Positions 36,641 to 48,310 of a stretch of 64,000 bases of DNA are shown one piece after another. The notes under the pieces were generated by a model that was not told the DNA's origin, did no database searches, and saw only the letters and a program-made list of their open reading frames with translations. The stretch's first letter is position 1; every line of letters starts with the position of its first letter. The position numbers and the translations under genes were made by a program. Source of the DNA: Dryococelus australis (lineage: Eukaryota; Arthropoda; Insecta; Phasmatodea; Phasmatidae); NCBI GenBank assembly GCA_029891345.1, contig CM056993.1:229305265-229369264 (forward strand), read 5' to 3'.

Positions 36641-37627
36641 TATGGTATGCTGCTGTGCCCACTGCACAGACAATGGTGGCTGATAAACACTTACTGTAAA
36701 CAGCATGTAATATGTAAAATATGTATAAGCTGCTTGTTTGTTTCTGCTGACAGTCAGTATATCATTCCCTGAAGGAAGCATCGGTATTGTGTATTTGCCT
36801 GGAACTGTATCGCTGCAGTCAAAAGTTTTGTGTGTATTTTACATGAAAATTGTGTCTTCTGGGCAGTTGCAACAAGAGAGCCATTGTGGTAAAAAAAAAT
36901 GGTATGCAATAAGAGGGTCATCATTCCTGTTACTTTCATAATGGTGGGAGGTATTATGACAATTTTCTTTTAGGTTAAAGACCCAGGTAACATAAAACAA
37001 TAATTTTAATTGGGCAAATTTTTGTTGAGGAAGACCAGAGTCTCACGCTTTTAAGTGACATCCTGTTCCTTTTGTTTTGTAGAATGTTTCCTGCTTAAAA
37101 ATCAACAGTTCAGAGGAAAAAGAATAAAATAGTATCATCAGATATTTGTAAACCTCTCCCTTGAGATGTGGATAGTAAATTATATCCTTTTCCAAGAAAA
37201 AGAATTAGCAAAACATTTTTAATGCACACAAAAATAAGCCTAATACTACACAGCACTTAACCCCATCTAACAAGTGTAATGCAAATTTGCTCCTACTGTT
37301 AGGCCTTATGACGTGACCAAGTATTATTTATTGGTTTCATGTATAAAAAGTTTAACCCAACCAAAAAAATTCTTGTAAGCACAAGACTTTCTCTGGATCA
37401 TGTGGTGGACTAATTATTAATTCAAGTGGAGTGACCAGGGAATATTTTCCTTTTTTTGACTTTGACAAGTGAAAAGCTGGAGAAAATGTAATGTAGAATA
37501 GAAGTAAATCCGTGAAACAGTTTGTGGAAGGTAAACTGAAAAAGGAACACACAGGAAATGTGAACGAGTTGAAAGTTTAGAGGGAGGCAATAAAGAGTGG
37601 TGATTGACAACATAGATGTAGTGATAA

Positions 37628-37662
37628 AGGTTGTTCATAATAAAGTGAGCACTTTTGAAAGC
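37628..37662. repeat. Isolated MITE terminus
   Basis: GTTGTTCATAATAAAGTGAG followed by CACTTTTGAAA is one end of the same MITE family. The other end was not found; the 2-kb repeat begins about 115 bases further. Confidence 0.55.
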
Positions 37663-37778
37663 CATGCTTAATTTCTACTTTCAGCCTGCTGTGTATACTT
37701 CCCCTGGACATAAATGTAAACATCGCTATGTGGTGTTTGTTTTGACTCATATTACTGAAGTTCTAGTTGACTAGAGAC

Positions 37779-39751
37779 TTTTATTCTGCACTAGTCAATC
37801 ACGCTACTATGGGAAGTTCTTACTGGATATAGTGTCGGCCAGGTAGGCTGTCTACTATGTATGTACTAGGCGACACTAGGTCTGGCAACGTGCCTCACAA
37901 CAGTGGCCCTCTGGGGCCAGGTAGACTTACCAGAGCTAGACGGGTGTTCCTCATTGGTTGTGTTGTTTTGGGGTTGGTAGAGCGTGCGGATTCCTTGGTT
38001 CCGCTGGACGCAGTGGATGTCAGGTTGCCGTAGACATCTGCGTGGTGACGGTGGTTCCACTCTGTACTGGCCCAGCTGCCAATGTGTGGATTGGCTCTCC
38101 CGAGCTTGGTGTCACTGCCGCTGACTAGAGCACGGACCACCGGGTACACGTCGTAGCCGGTTCGCACTGGGTTAGAGTAGAACATGTAGGTACCGACAAG
38201 AGATGCCAGTCTCGGTGCGTGACAGGCAGCTTGGGCCTGCCCCCTAGGAGTGTTAACTCCTGGCATAACTAGGTTTGCCGCACAGACCTGCTTGGCAGCA
38301 CTGAACTCCGCCTTCTTAATTGCTTTTTGAGCTCTGTGCCTGCTGTTGAATGGTATAGGCTTATAGCATACCAGATTTCTTGTAGGTGACAAGCAATCGA
38401 CAATCCCTGGCTTAGAGTGTAAGCCGACAATGGCTGGTGATGCGCTCCCTGACTGGCCAACAGTGCAAGCACCTGGAGTAGTGGGTCGCAGACCACCTTC
38501 TAGCCACTGCTGGGTGCAACGACAAACGTAGGGCCTCCAATCCCCCGCAGCTATCTCTGCCAGCACCTAGGCTAGGCGCTCCAGTCAGTGATACAACTGG
38601 GATTGGCTGTCCCGCCTCTGTGGGGTGTGTCCTAGTTGTTGGGGCTCTACCGTTCTGAACACCGAGGTGAACAGAATGGGTGGCCGTTGAAAGATGAGGT
38701 GTGTGTATAACTGACAGACCCCTGAAGGGAGACTGACGTTTTACTCTAGGTTAAACACTCTGTCGCTTGCTTGCCACTTGTCGCTCAAATACTGGTAGTA
38801 GATAGGCTATAGTACTACAACAAAAAACTCGTGGATAAGTATATGATTAAGTATTTATTCAACAATAAATACTTAGCTGACTCGTACGTGCTACCAATAA
38901 GTCTGTGCTGCGTAAGTACTAACCTACGGATTAACGGGTGAAGGTGACTCGCTCCTAGGCTACTAGATACAAGAGCTATAATTAACTTTACTGTCGAAAC
39001 TATACTAACTGAGTTTGCCTAGAAGAGGCCCTAACCTTAACTGAGGAGCCACTACCTGCAAGTAGTGGCAGCTGAAGAACCAGGAGGTATCGATAACTAA
39101 GTGTTAAGACGTGTTCAATGTCTTCAGGTAGAATAGTTTTTGGTGACATCAATGCCAAGAAGTGGTAGAAACCTCTGGTAAATGGTGGCTGCAGTCACTG
39201 GAGAACTGGAAGTTCTTGGAGAGGACCATGAGGGCCTAATGGTCAGTAGAGAGCCCCAGCACAAGAAGTGTTGAGACGAGCTACTAGAGATGATAACTCC
39301 CGACTTTGGCAGTGCACTTCCTTATATACTGTTCCTTGGGAATGTGCGGCGAGCTCGGAGTGGGAGGTGTGATGTGCCCCTGTAATATCTGCCTGGAGTA
39401 CACGGGGTGGGAGAACTACCCCCTCACGCTCGTTGTACAGCCTCAGGTGCTCAGCAGCGCTCTGCTGCCTTCGGCGGTGTGACGACACTGTCTGCCGGGT
39501 GCGTCAGGGGAGGCTGGCGCGTTACGTGGCAGCTTCAAATATTTTTCGTTGCCATCATTCCAAAGTGCGTTTGAGTTGCACCCCGTCTCTATGCATTCGT
39601 AACACGTTGTGCATGGTTTGCTCCTTCACATGTGTAAACACTCTTGGTAGATGGAAAAGGGCAGTTCAGGAACAGTTTGAGAGACCAAGTATCTTCCATA
39701 TTTCTGGCAAAAACACTTCCTGTTAGACATCTGGTAGTTGGTTCCTGTGGC
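37779..39751 (-). repeat. 2-kb dispersed repeat, copy B, with 223-codon minus frame
   Basis: This is the second copy of 481-2475, in the same orientation. The minus-strand frame 37895-38566 is intact over 223 codons and joins the two frames that are separated in copy A. It contains GDWRPYVC, HSKPGIVDC, KKAEFSAAKQVC, SGSDTKLGRANPHIGSW and STEWNHRHHAD. The differences between copies include many conservative amino-acid changes. No catalytic motif, zinc finger or membrane segment is seen, and I cannot name the family. Left and right limits are where homology with copy A stops. Confidence 0.7.
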
Positions 39752-40609
39752 TGGTAGTTGCACGTGGATGAGCTGTACTGGTTTATAATATAATGGTGTA
39801 AGCGGCACGCATCAGTTTAATCAGCTGTTCAGAAGTCTGCTATATTTATTTATAGAAAAACTCAACAAATGAATATCTACTGTAGAACTCACTGGAAATA
39901 TGCATATGTTAAATTCAGAAAATAATAGCTCTCTGTAAATACTGATGATGCAGTTTTTACTATTTAAAAACAAATGGTCTCACCTTCAGAAATTATTTTT
40001 CTTTAGCCTGTCTTGAGTGTCTCACCAGAGTCGAACTTGAACACTTAGATTATTTCTCTCATTATATAAGTGTCATGCTATTTAGAACGTTCCTTGTTAA
40101 ATATGTGAAAGTTCAAATTTCTGCCTATCTTTAAGAATCACATTATTAAAATTTTCCGATATAATACTGCGCATTTAGTCCATCATGTACAAAACACAAC
40201 ATGTGTTAAATCATTTTCAAATGACATGAAAATTATTTTTAATAACATGTACGGGCATAACTAAGGAAAACAGCATCTTAAAATGCTTAATAAATTATAC
40301 ATTACTTTCAGTAGAATATTACAAGATAATACTGTCCCGCAACATACATTAAAATTGTGACATTATCTGCAGACTATCAAAATTCCTACTGATAACTGTG
40401 TGCAACTAATACACTAATAACTCCAAAAATTATATGTAGTTGTATACATTCACTATGTGTACGAAAATGGCCATTATTGCTGTGATGTTGCAAATATTAA
40501 AAATAGTTTTCATAAAACATTGGTGGCTAAACCAATCAGATCCAAATTTTAAAGTTAATTTTTACAGTACACTTCCACAGTGATATGTATCATCGAGTAC
40601 ATGGTTAAA

Positions 40610-41430
40610 AATATATAAAAGGACAGGAATTCAAGTACTCACAGTGTAATACTTCTCAACAGTCACACACACACAAAAGGATTACACATTTTCCATGCTG
40701 TTGCATGATCGTGACATTTCGATGGCTAAGACAGTTTCATCAGGCGGCGAGTTGTAGTAAACTTCAGTATGGTGGCAGGGTGCTGTTAGTAGTAAACTAG
40801 CAACCAGGTGGCTAACTATGGTAGGGCGGAAAAATTTAAAAATTGCCGGTATACTGATGAGAGTGGTTAGCAGCTGTGATTATGTTATGTTGAGGCCTGG
40901 CGGCTGACTGGATTTTGTCATAAATTTGTGAGCTAATTCCCAGCATCTGAGCTATTTCTTGAAGGTGGTAGGGCTCTCACTCTGGTACTGTAGCAGGAAT
41001 CAAAATCTTTGTTGTGTGATACTGCATGTGCTGCAATTGAATTGCCTTGCAACTGGTTTGTCTGTTGCATAGTTGTAGTTGCCTTGGATGGGTTATGTAC
41101 GGCTACTGGGTCTGCTATTGAAAGAAGTTGAAGGTTGGTGGATGGCACAGGAGCCACAGAAAGAGCTATAGCTGGGGTGGGATCCTTTAGGGGGTTGGAG
41201 GTGATAGTTTGGTTGGCATTTGTGGTGTGCTGCAGCTTTTGACGAACCAGTTTGTTGCAGAGGTTGGGTGGACAAATCTGGGCAGTTTGGAGAGCAGGTC
41301 TTGTGTTTGTAGTGAGGAAGACAGAATTTTGTATCCTGTCAACTGCCACAAGGAATGTATAGTATGTGCATAAATAGCCAGTGCTACATGAACATTCCAG
41401 GAAGTTAAGTTCCCTGGCTTCAGAATACAA
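40610..41430 (-). mobile_element. Repeat element end with hammerhead-like core, minus orientation
   Basis: Read on the minus strand, a 165-codon frame (40933-41430) is followed by CCTGATGAAACTGTCTTAGC, CATCGAAATGTC, and a shared end block ACTGTGAGTACTTGAATTCC then TGTCCTTTTATATAT. The frame begins with a Cys-rich part (LECSCSTGYLCTYYTFL) and has a Gln/Thr/Asn-rich middle. I do not know this protein. The end block recurs inverted at 42685-42830. The motif CTGATGA...GAAA is the signature of hammerhead ribozymes carried by Penelope-like elements, but the helices were not verified. Confidence 0.5.
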
Positions 41431-42075
41431 GTTAAATTAAAATACTGAAGAAATAAATTACTCTGAATTGTCTGAATGCGTTAATGGAACACAGTTGATA
41501 AATGTCAACAGATTTCTGTAGAGACAATGCAGATAATAGAAAAGAAATTGAAATAAATATTTACAAATACCGTATTTTGGCCTGTATAGGGCACACCAGA
41601 CGTTTTTGATAAAAAAAAATCTGGGATAATTAATATAAAATATAGACCGCAGTGAATTTTTGTATTCCTGTAAATATTATTAAGTTACGAATCTGTACAA
41701 ACATAATATATTCTGACTTAATTTCTCCCCTACAAAACACTTGTGACAGAAAATTTGTATTATGTTGCAATGTTTACAAATATAAATCATGCAATTACTA
41801 TTCCACATATGGTAACAGATGGTAACGTGACTTGAAAAAGCAAATCCACGGCAACGTGTTACACAAAATGGCATTGTATCAATGTGCACTTGTAGTGCCA
41901 CAGCAGGCATGCAAACTACGTAATATATCTTTCTATTGTACAGCAGAGAGATTATTTTTCTCATGCAAAGCATCTATGGCCGTGCTCCAACGTGTTGAAA
42001 TTTTACACATGTAGGATGAAGATTATTTATGGTTTATGAATGCGAGTAAACAAATAATCGTGAGATGAAAAGTTT

Positions 42076-42264
42076 TCTCTCTCTCACTCACACTCTCACA
42101 CTCACTCACGCTCACTCGCTCTCACTCACGCTCACTCTCACTCTCACTAGCTCACACTCACGCTCGCTCTCACGCTCACTCGCTCACACTCACGCTCGCT
42201 CTCACGCTCACTAGCTCACACTCACTCTCACGCTCGCTCTCACGCTCGCGCTCTTTCTCACGCG

Positions 42265-42295
<31 letters not shown>

Positions 42296-42325
42296 ACTCT
42301 CTCTCCTCCTCCTCCTCGCCCTCTT
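42076..42325. repeat. CTCAC-type minisatellite
   Basis: About 250 bases of CTCACTCACG/CTCTCACGCTCG variants ending in (CT)n and (CCT)n. The higher-order pattern GCTCACACTCACGCTCGCTC repeats at least twice. Confidence 0.95.
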
Positions 42326-42539
42326 CTTCATCTCCCCTTCCTTCCAAAGTTAAAACATTACAATGTACTGTACGCTGACAAATTTCTAAATATGTTTTGG
42401 GGAAAAAATTATTTTTTTATGCCAATATCGCGTATATAAGCCACACCCCACATTTTGTTGTCATTTTTTTTGTAAAAATGTGCGGCCTATACACGCCCAA
42501 ATACATATGAGACCACAGCTATTCTACACAAAAAAAACA

Positions 42540-42835
42540 CCTGCAACATAACAATAAAATAACAAGTAATAAAGCAGAGACCGGCAAGAATTTGTAAAAA
42601 ATTCTATGGTAAAATGAAAGAGGGTGTTTGGGTCTGCACAATGTTTGTTAAGGTAGAAGGAGCGTGAATAGAGGCCCCAACCACCTGATAAAGCTGTCCT
42701 AGCCGGTGAAACATTGTGATCGCGAAACCGCTTGACAAATGTGTGATCCTTCATTGTGCGTGTGCCTGTCGACTAGTACTAGACTGTGAGTACTTGAATT
42801 ACTGTCCTTTTATATATATTTTGGTAGCCTTGTGT
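42540..42835 (+). mobile_element. Repeat element end with hammerhead-like core, plus orientation
   Basis: ACCTGATAAAGCTGTCCTAG, CCGGTGAAACATTGTGATC and ACTGTGAGTACTTGAATTAC then TGTCCTTTTATATAT match, in inverted orientation, the end of the element at 40610. Only the 3' end appears to be present. Confidence 0.5.
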
Positions 42836-43406
42836 GTTCATATTTTGTTTTACAATTACAATATTCATTTCACATTTAATATGCACTTAAAACAGAAATA
42901 ATAGGTATGTTGGTAATGGCCCGCACACAAAAAATATTTCTTTTAAGAAGTATTATTAAAATAAATTTTTTTACTTTATATATAAAATAAACTAGTTTTA
43001 CAAACACATTTAGGTTTTCAGGTAATTTTTTTGGAAACACACTTTCAATGTTACATAAATAGATAAATGTTTGCTTGAGTGTCCACCACACAAATATGGT
43101 GACACTGTCCCCTTGGTGTTTAGAGTTGTTTATGATTTGTTTACATGTGGTGGAAGAATATGTAATGAGTAGTCTGGAAGCAGAAGTTAAGCCGCGCTTT
43201 AGAAAAGTAAGAAGTAACCATGAAATAATGACAGTATAAGCACCTGACGGCAAGCCAGTAATCACAGTCGCAGGATGCAGAGAGACAAGCCAGATGGAGG
43301 AGAGAGGTAGCATGGCTGCTGCAACAACTGACTAAATATTAACTAAATGATTTTTTCTTGCAGGTAACATAAACTCAGGTCTGAAATTTGTTTCACCACT
43401 ACTCAC

Positions 43407-43567
43407 CAACAACATAGGGCAAGAAGAACAGTAAAACTTGGGCACTGTTTTTCATAGCAAAGAGACACGAATCAAAAACTGACTCTGCAAATTTATCTTC
43501 CATAAGAGGTATCAGCTTGATGATCCAATGAAATGCCCAGTCGGTTAGGGACTTTCCATATCTGGAA
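43407..43567 (-). CDS. ATR: ATR exon (last helices before FAT)
   Basis: The exon of 161 nt encodes SRYGKSLTDWAFHW, then IIKLIPLMEDKFAESVFDSC, then KNSAQVLLFFLPYVV. Vertebrate ATR shows FAEWSASWAGYLI, then SKIFTCC, then DFKVTIYLLPHILVYVL, so order and spacing agree. I chose the upstream acceptor (CATTAG) over the one 6 nt further in (TTCCAG), because the two extra residues SR restore an ungapped alignment. Both acceptors keep frame, so alternative use is possible. The donor is GTTG/GTGAGT, phase 1, and completes a valine codon with the next exon. Confidence 0.92.
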
Positions 43568-45416
43568 CTAATGAAACAAAATATAAATATATTTGTATTA
43601 AATGTGCTGAAACTTTTGTTATAAGCACATGTATCTCTACTTTACATTTTATTTACTCACAACAATTCATAATTATATTTATTACAGTTATCTATTATTA
43701 TAAATATGTAATGTATTAATACGTCAACTTTAGTATTTTCCATCAAATACAAAAAAAATATTTTTACAGCTAATAAATATTATTTCCTTCCATACTTACA
43801 TACCACAAGATCACAAGAGAAAAAAGAATTCCCTACATAAACCAATTTAAAACCAACATTTTACCGAAATATTCTAAGTATTCAGAACTTGACACAAAAA
43901 TGTAACTAACTGATAAAAATAAGTGCCCAAAATAAACATGAAAAGAAGGTTAAATTCCAGAAATGGTAAAGACAATTTTAAGGCAATGTAGAAATATTAT
44001 AAAATTAAGAGGTCAGGTTGTACACACCATTTACAAGGAGACATGGTAACATTAATGATTAGTCTACAAAAAACTTATTTTTAACTTCATGGACTTAAGA
44101 TATTTTCATAGCTGAAACACCTCAAAAATGTGGAAAATATAACTATTTTACTATCAATCCCAATACTACTGTATTTCCATATCATTATAATAAATTAGTT
44201 ACACTATTAACTTAACAGAAAATAAATGTTTCAAAATGTTAGTCTTATGCCGAGTGGTAATATCTTAAAAGAAATAGATACATTCAACTATAAAACAATA
44301 GAAATAATGACCCCCTCGATATATAACAACTTTTTTTACGCGAACTGTGAAAAATGTTTTTAAATAATTGGAAAATTTGAAGGAAATATACTGAAGTATA
44401 AGTTTGTTGCATTTATTTTGGTTGCTAAAAACTATGGCTCTTTTTATACTACTGTACAACTCCGAAGTAACAAAGATATAAAAACAGATGCCAATCCACT
44501 AGCACATGACTGTTCCGCCCCTACCAATGTTTACAAATGCGCACCTGCCTTTACTTACGTTACTCTGGACTGAAATGTTAAAGGAGGAATAAAGACTACC
44601 ATTCTTTGACATGGCTGTGTGCAAATCTATTTGATTAAAAGTCCTTAATATCCAGATACAGTATTTTTGCATATATGAAGGTTATTGGGGCAATAGACAA
44701 AGCTGAAACTTTGCAGTAGTATAAATAAAACATTAAACACTTATTGATTTTCCTAGGCTGTTTTCCAACAATTCTATAACAGCAAACCAATATTACTGGC
44801 TTGGATAGCCCCACAGGTGCTGCAAACGTTTTTCGTAGGTAAAAAAAACTGGAAGCTAACAAATTTCGTAATATAGCAAGAGAGGTAGGGAAATTAGTAT
44901 TATTTTCTTGCATCTGATAGGGGTGGAGTAGATTAATATTTTAAGTCCAGGAGAGACTCAAAAATGCAGATATGAATACACAACAACGTAAAAATTGCAT
45001 AAAAAATGGGACAGTGAATTGGCAAAATAAGTAGCACTCAATGAGATGTTTTGTTTACAGTTTCCTAGAAAATAAAACACTCTTCAGTCACCAAACAATA
45101 TTTTAAAAGGTGGATATGATCCCATTAGATTATTCCTCAGAACTGCAAATGTGAACGCAGATTTCCATCATCATTAACAACAAAAAAAGAAGGGACTACA
45201 AATCAGCTTAAGATGGAGTGCACGACAAGACTTGTTTTTCAAGTTTCCTAGAAAATAAAATGTTTTTATCCATTTCATGTACCTTAAGTAAATTTTGACA
45301 GTTCTAGAAAAGTAAAGCTGCCATAATGTACTCTACTGCCACAGCTGTTCTGCTAATGAAAAAACAAAAATATTTGTAAACAAATGCAGTGAGTCTAATG
45401 CACACATTTCTCTCAC

Positions 45417-45532
45417 CTTTTTCTTTTGTTTCATTTGGATGTGTGACAGCCTTTGGCTGAGAGGGGATGTCAAAGCCTGACAAGGGTTTATTGTTTAATA
45501 ATGGGTAAGCACCAAGCCATAGTGAAGTGTAA
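45417..45532 (-). other. Exon-like open segment, unassigned
   Basis: On the minus strand a CCCTGTTGTGAG acceptor-like site precedes 116 open bases (YTSLWLGAYPLLNNKPLSGF, then DIPSQPKAV). They end at AAAAAG/GTGAGA, a good donor. It is not part of the ATR reading: the exon at 57639 splices directly in frame to 43407-43567, and this segment's phases (2 in, 1 out) do not fit. I do not recognise it. Confidence 0.3.
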
Positions 45533-45689
45533 CTCACAACAGGGAAAATCAGAGGACATAGTTTTGAATGATTAATTATTTAAGACAGTGGAGAAAATAA
45601 TTATAGTTGCCTTATTTATTCATTTCTGTCTAAAAATATTTATTTTTTTACAGTGAAATAAATTGAATTACTTTAAAAGACACATTTAC

Positions 45690-45905
45690 CACACGTGCAA
45701 GATGTCGGCAACATGTATCGACAGTAGGGGAATTCCTCCCGTCGCATCCCTTTCTCCGCCTGCCACCATAAACCCATTGCCTGATCAATAATTTCTCCAT
45801 GCACTCTCAGCTGATCAAATGGGTGCGGAACATTCAAAATTTGCCTTGCATTCAATGTCATTATTTTCATTTTCAGAGCATTTGAAAGTTTCAGATCAGC
45901 TTGCA
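45690..45905 (-). other. Exon-like open segment, unassigned
   Basis: A minus-strand open segment reads SNALKMKIMTLNARQIL, then HPFDQLRVHGEIIDQAM, then GLWWQAEKGMRREEFPYCRY, followed by GTGTG/GTAAAT. Only one of three frames is open. It does not match ATR at the corresponding place, nor the phase of the neighbouring segment at 45417. It could be a transposon fragment, an exon of a nested gene, or chance. Confidence 0.3.
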
Positions 45906-46176
45906 TTTGGTGTCTGATTACAATGAATTATGTACAGTAATTTAAGATGTATACTCTTTATTTATATGAGTTTAATTGAAATTATTTTAATGTATTATTT
46001 ACTATAAAAATAATACAGAAATAGTTATTTTAAAATTCCCATTTTTATTGTATTTTTAGCTAAACTTTATTCACAGATAATGTACAGCTCTCATTATACT
46101 CAAAATGAAGTCTATAAGGTCAGAAGTTGTATTTTATTGATGTACATGTCAGAACCCTCATCTACTGAAATCCCGC

Positions 46177-46452
46177 ATGTATGGAAAACAGTACATAGGT
46201 AGTCAACTGTACAGTAGAAAATACACAGTGTTTACCATACCCAAGGGTGAAACCCTGCAGTTTCGAGTCATGCCATTAGGGCTAAAAAATTCGCCCACCA
46301 CATACCAGAATCAAATGTCACCCAAAGTGCTCACTGGCTACGCTGGACAGTTTTGCTTTGCCTACCTGGATTACGTCATCATCTATTCAAAGACATGGCA
46401 AGAGCATTGTGGAGCGCTTCGTACTCCATGGCCTCACCTGCAAACTATCTGA
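46177..46452 (+). pseudogene. Gypsy reverse transcriptase fragment
   Basis: The frame contains the KYTVF and FRVMPLGLKNSPTTYQ blocks and the active-site strand FAYLDYVIIYSKT. The second catalytic Asp of the usual YLDD is Tyr here, so the enzyme would be inactive even without truncation. The frame breaks at about 46452. Confidence 0.88.
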
Positions 46453-46470
46453 GAGTCATTTAGGAAGACA

Positions 46471-47140
46471 TTGATAGACTACTTGGGGCACATAGTATCA
46501 CCCGAAGAAAATTATCCACATGCTTCATTAATACGCGCTATTGAAGAAGCCGAAGAGCCTACCATGAAGAGACAGTTGTGCAGCTTCTTGGATTTGTGTA
46601 ACTGGATACGATTCTTTGTGCCCGATATCGCCAGCCAGATACCCCTTCTGGAGAAAGAGGCACGCTGGAAGTGGAGGCTCGGCCAACGCAATGCCTTTGA
46701 AAGCCTCAAGAAAAGCTTCCAAAACATCACGCTGTCACACCGCCAGCAAGGAGACAGCCCGCTGATACTCCAGACTGACGCCTGTCAGAACAGCTTAGGG
46801 CCCATCCTATACGAGGAGGATGGCGACGGCCGTCTCCACGTGATCACTTATACTAACACCCAGCTGAACGCCATGGAACAGCAGTACCACATAAATGAAC
46901 AAGAGCACCTCACTGTAATCTGCATGGTAAGGAAATACCGGTACTACCTTGACCGGAAGCAATTCATTTTCTGAACCGAGAACAAAGCGCTACAGTGGCT
47001 AAGGGAGTCACAGAATTCTTAGGCCAAGCTCAGTCAGTGGGAGATGTTCTTCACCGAGTTTAATTTTAAAGTCCAACACTGCTCAGGGAAAATCAATGAC
47101 CTACCGGATGCCCTGTCAAGTCAGTTGGATCTCGATGGGA
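46471..47140 (+). pseudogene. Gypsy RT connection and RNase H fragment
   Basis: DYLGHIVSPEE begins the thumb/connection segment. ILQTDACQNSLGPILYEED is the first RNase H catalytic Asp block, and YHINEQEHLTVICMVRKYRY carries the Glu block. The frame has a stop at 46972-46974. Readable sequence continues with ENKALQWL, a second stop near 47020, and VQHCSGKINDLPDALS. Confidence 0.88.
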
Positions 47141-47359
47141 GTGCCAAGGTTAAATGGGAGAGAATGACCCCAAAGAGCACATCCACCTGCTGCAACAGCT
47201 GAGCAAGTACAAAATAACCTAACATTAGTAGCAGGAACCAGACGTTCAGAAATACCTCCAGCAACAACCCTGGCACTTTGGGCTCCGAGACGACATTGTT
47301 TGGACCCAGACCGGACAACCCGGGACAATATGGCAGATCTGGATACCAAAAGACCTGAC

Positions 47360-48310
47360 GGCAGACCTCTGCTGCCATTACCATGAACACCTGCAAGCTG
47401 GACACCCAGGGATCAAAGAAACACTGCCAGACCTGGGGACTCGTTACATCTGGGATGGGATGTGCTGTGACGTCATGCAGTACATCAACAGCTGCAAGGC
47501 ATGCTGCCAAGGCAAGACCTACCCCATACTCCGACAGCATCAAAGCCCCGTTGACCACACATCGCCTGGATGCAGCTGACGGCCAACTTGATGGGTTCCT
47601 AGTCGAGGAGCACCCACTGCAACCACTACATCCTGGTAGTAACCAACCTCTTTTCACACTGAATAGAGGCCTTTCCCTTCCCCAGCCAAGAGACTGTTAA
47701 CATTGTCCGCAAGTTTGAAATTGAGATTTTCCCCTGCTTGGGTTTCCACCGATCTTAATGACCTGTAACAGAACTCAGTTCACTAGCCAGCGCTGGCAAT
47801 TGGCATGCAACGGATGGGGAATTGAGACATGGACAAACCCCTCATACCACCCACAAACTAACCCCACTAAACGGAGGAATCAAAAATTAAACAAAAGCTT
47901 CCCACTTAGTGTGGGAAACGATCATTGCCACTGGAACCAGTATGTACCGACAAACCCTTTCACCCTCCGAAAGACTAACAAGGCCGTCAATTCCAGCCCC
48001 AGTCAACTCGCCTTTGGCCAAACTCCCAGCCGCCTGGGAGACTGGCAGAGGAAACAGGAGCCCAGTGAGATGCCACAGCCCGAAGAGTTATGCCCAACAT
48101 CGTTAGCCCAGACTAACCACACCCACGAAGCCAAGGCCCTGTACATTGAAAGCAAGTACCAGCAACTGCACACAGGAGAAGTTTCAGCATGGGCGAAGCC
48201 GTCCCACTCTGCAACCACCCCCTGAACAAGGGTGGCCAGTTCAGCACCGGAGTGGCCAAGAAATGGGAGGGGCCTTACACAATAGTGGGCCAGCAGGATA
48301 ACATGTACTG
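47360..48310 (+). pseudogene. Gypsy integrase fragment
   Basis: An HHCC zinc-binding head (HEHLQAGHPGIKETL, then YINSCKACC) lies at about 47370-47510. The core continues in broken frames with several stops near 47600-47670. The open part 47758-48225 has TQFTSQRWQ, then WTNPSYHPQTNPTKRRNQKL, the block with the later catalytic residues. KKWEGPYTIVGQ at about 48255 is the C-terminal GPY/F block. Confidence 0.87.

Larger units (their letters stand above)
32359..43406 (-). other. ATR: 11-kb ATR intron
   Basis: This intron lies between the ATR exons at 43407-43567 and 32059-32358. It contains the LINE 3' end, the second 2-kb repeat, MITE-like pieces, the inverted repeat-end pair and the minisatellite. 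The remaining stretches (about 32400-33000, 33150-34400, 35025-36460, 36650-37620, 39760-40600) are AT-rich and show nothing I can name. Confidence 0.7.

Noticed and set aside
42076-42325. Possible CRISPR or telomere-like array
   Set aside because: Short CTCAC variants without spacers; an ordinary minisatellite.
45417-45905. Including these two segments as ATR exons
   Set aside because: The exons at 57639 and 43407 join directly in frame with an ungapped match to vertebrate ATR, and the segments' phases do not fit.
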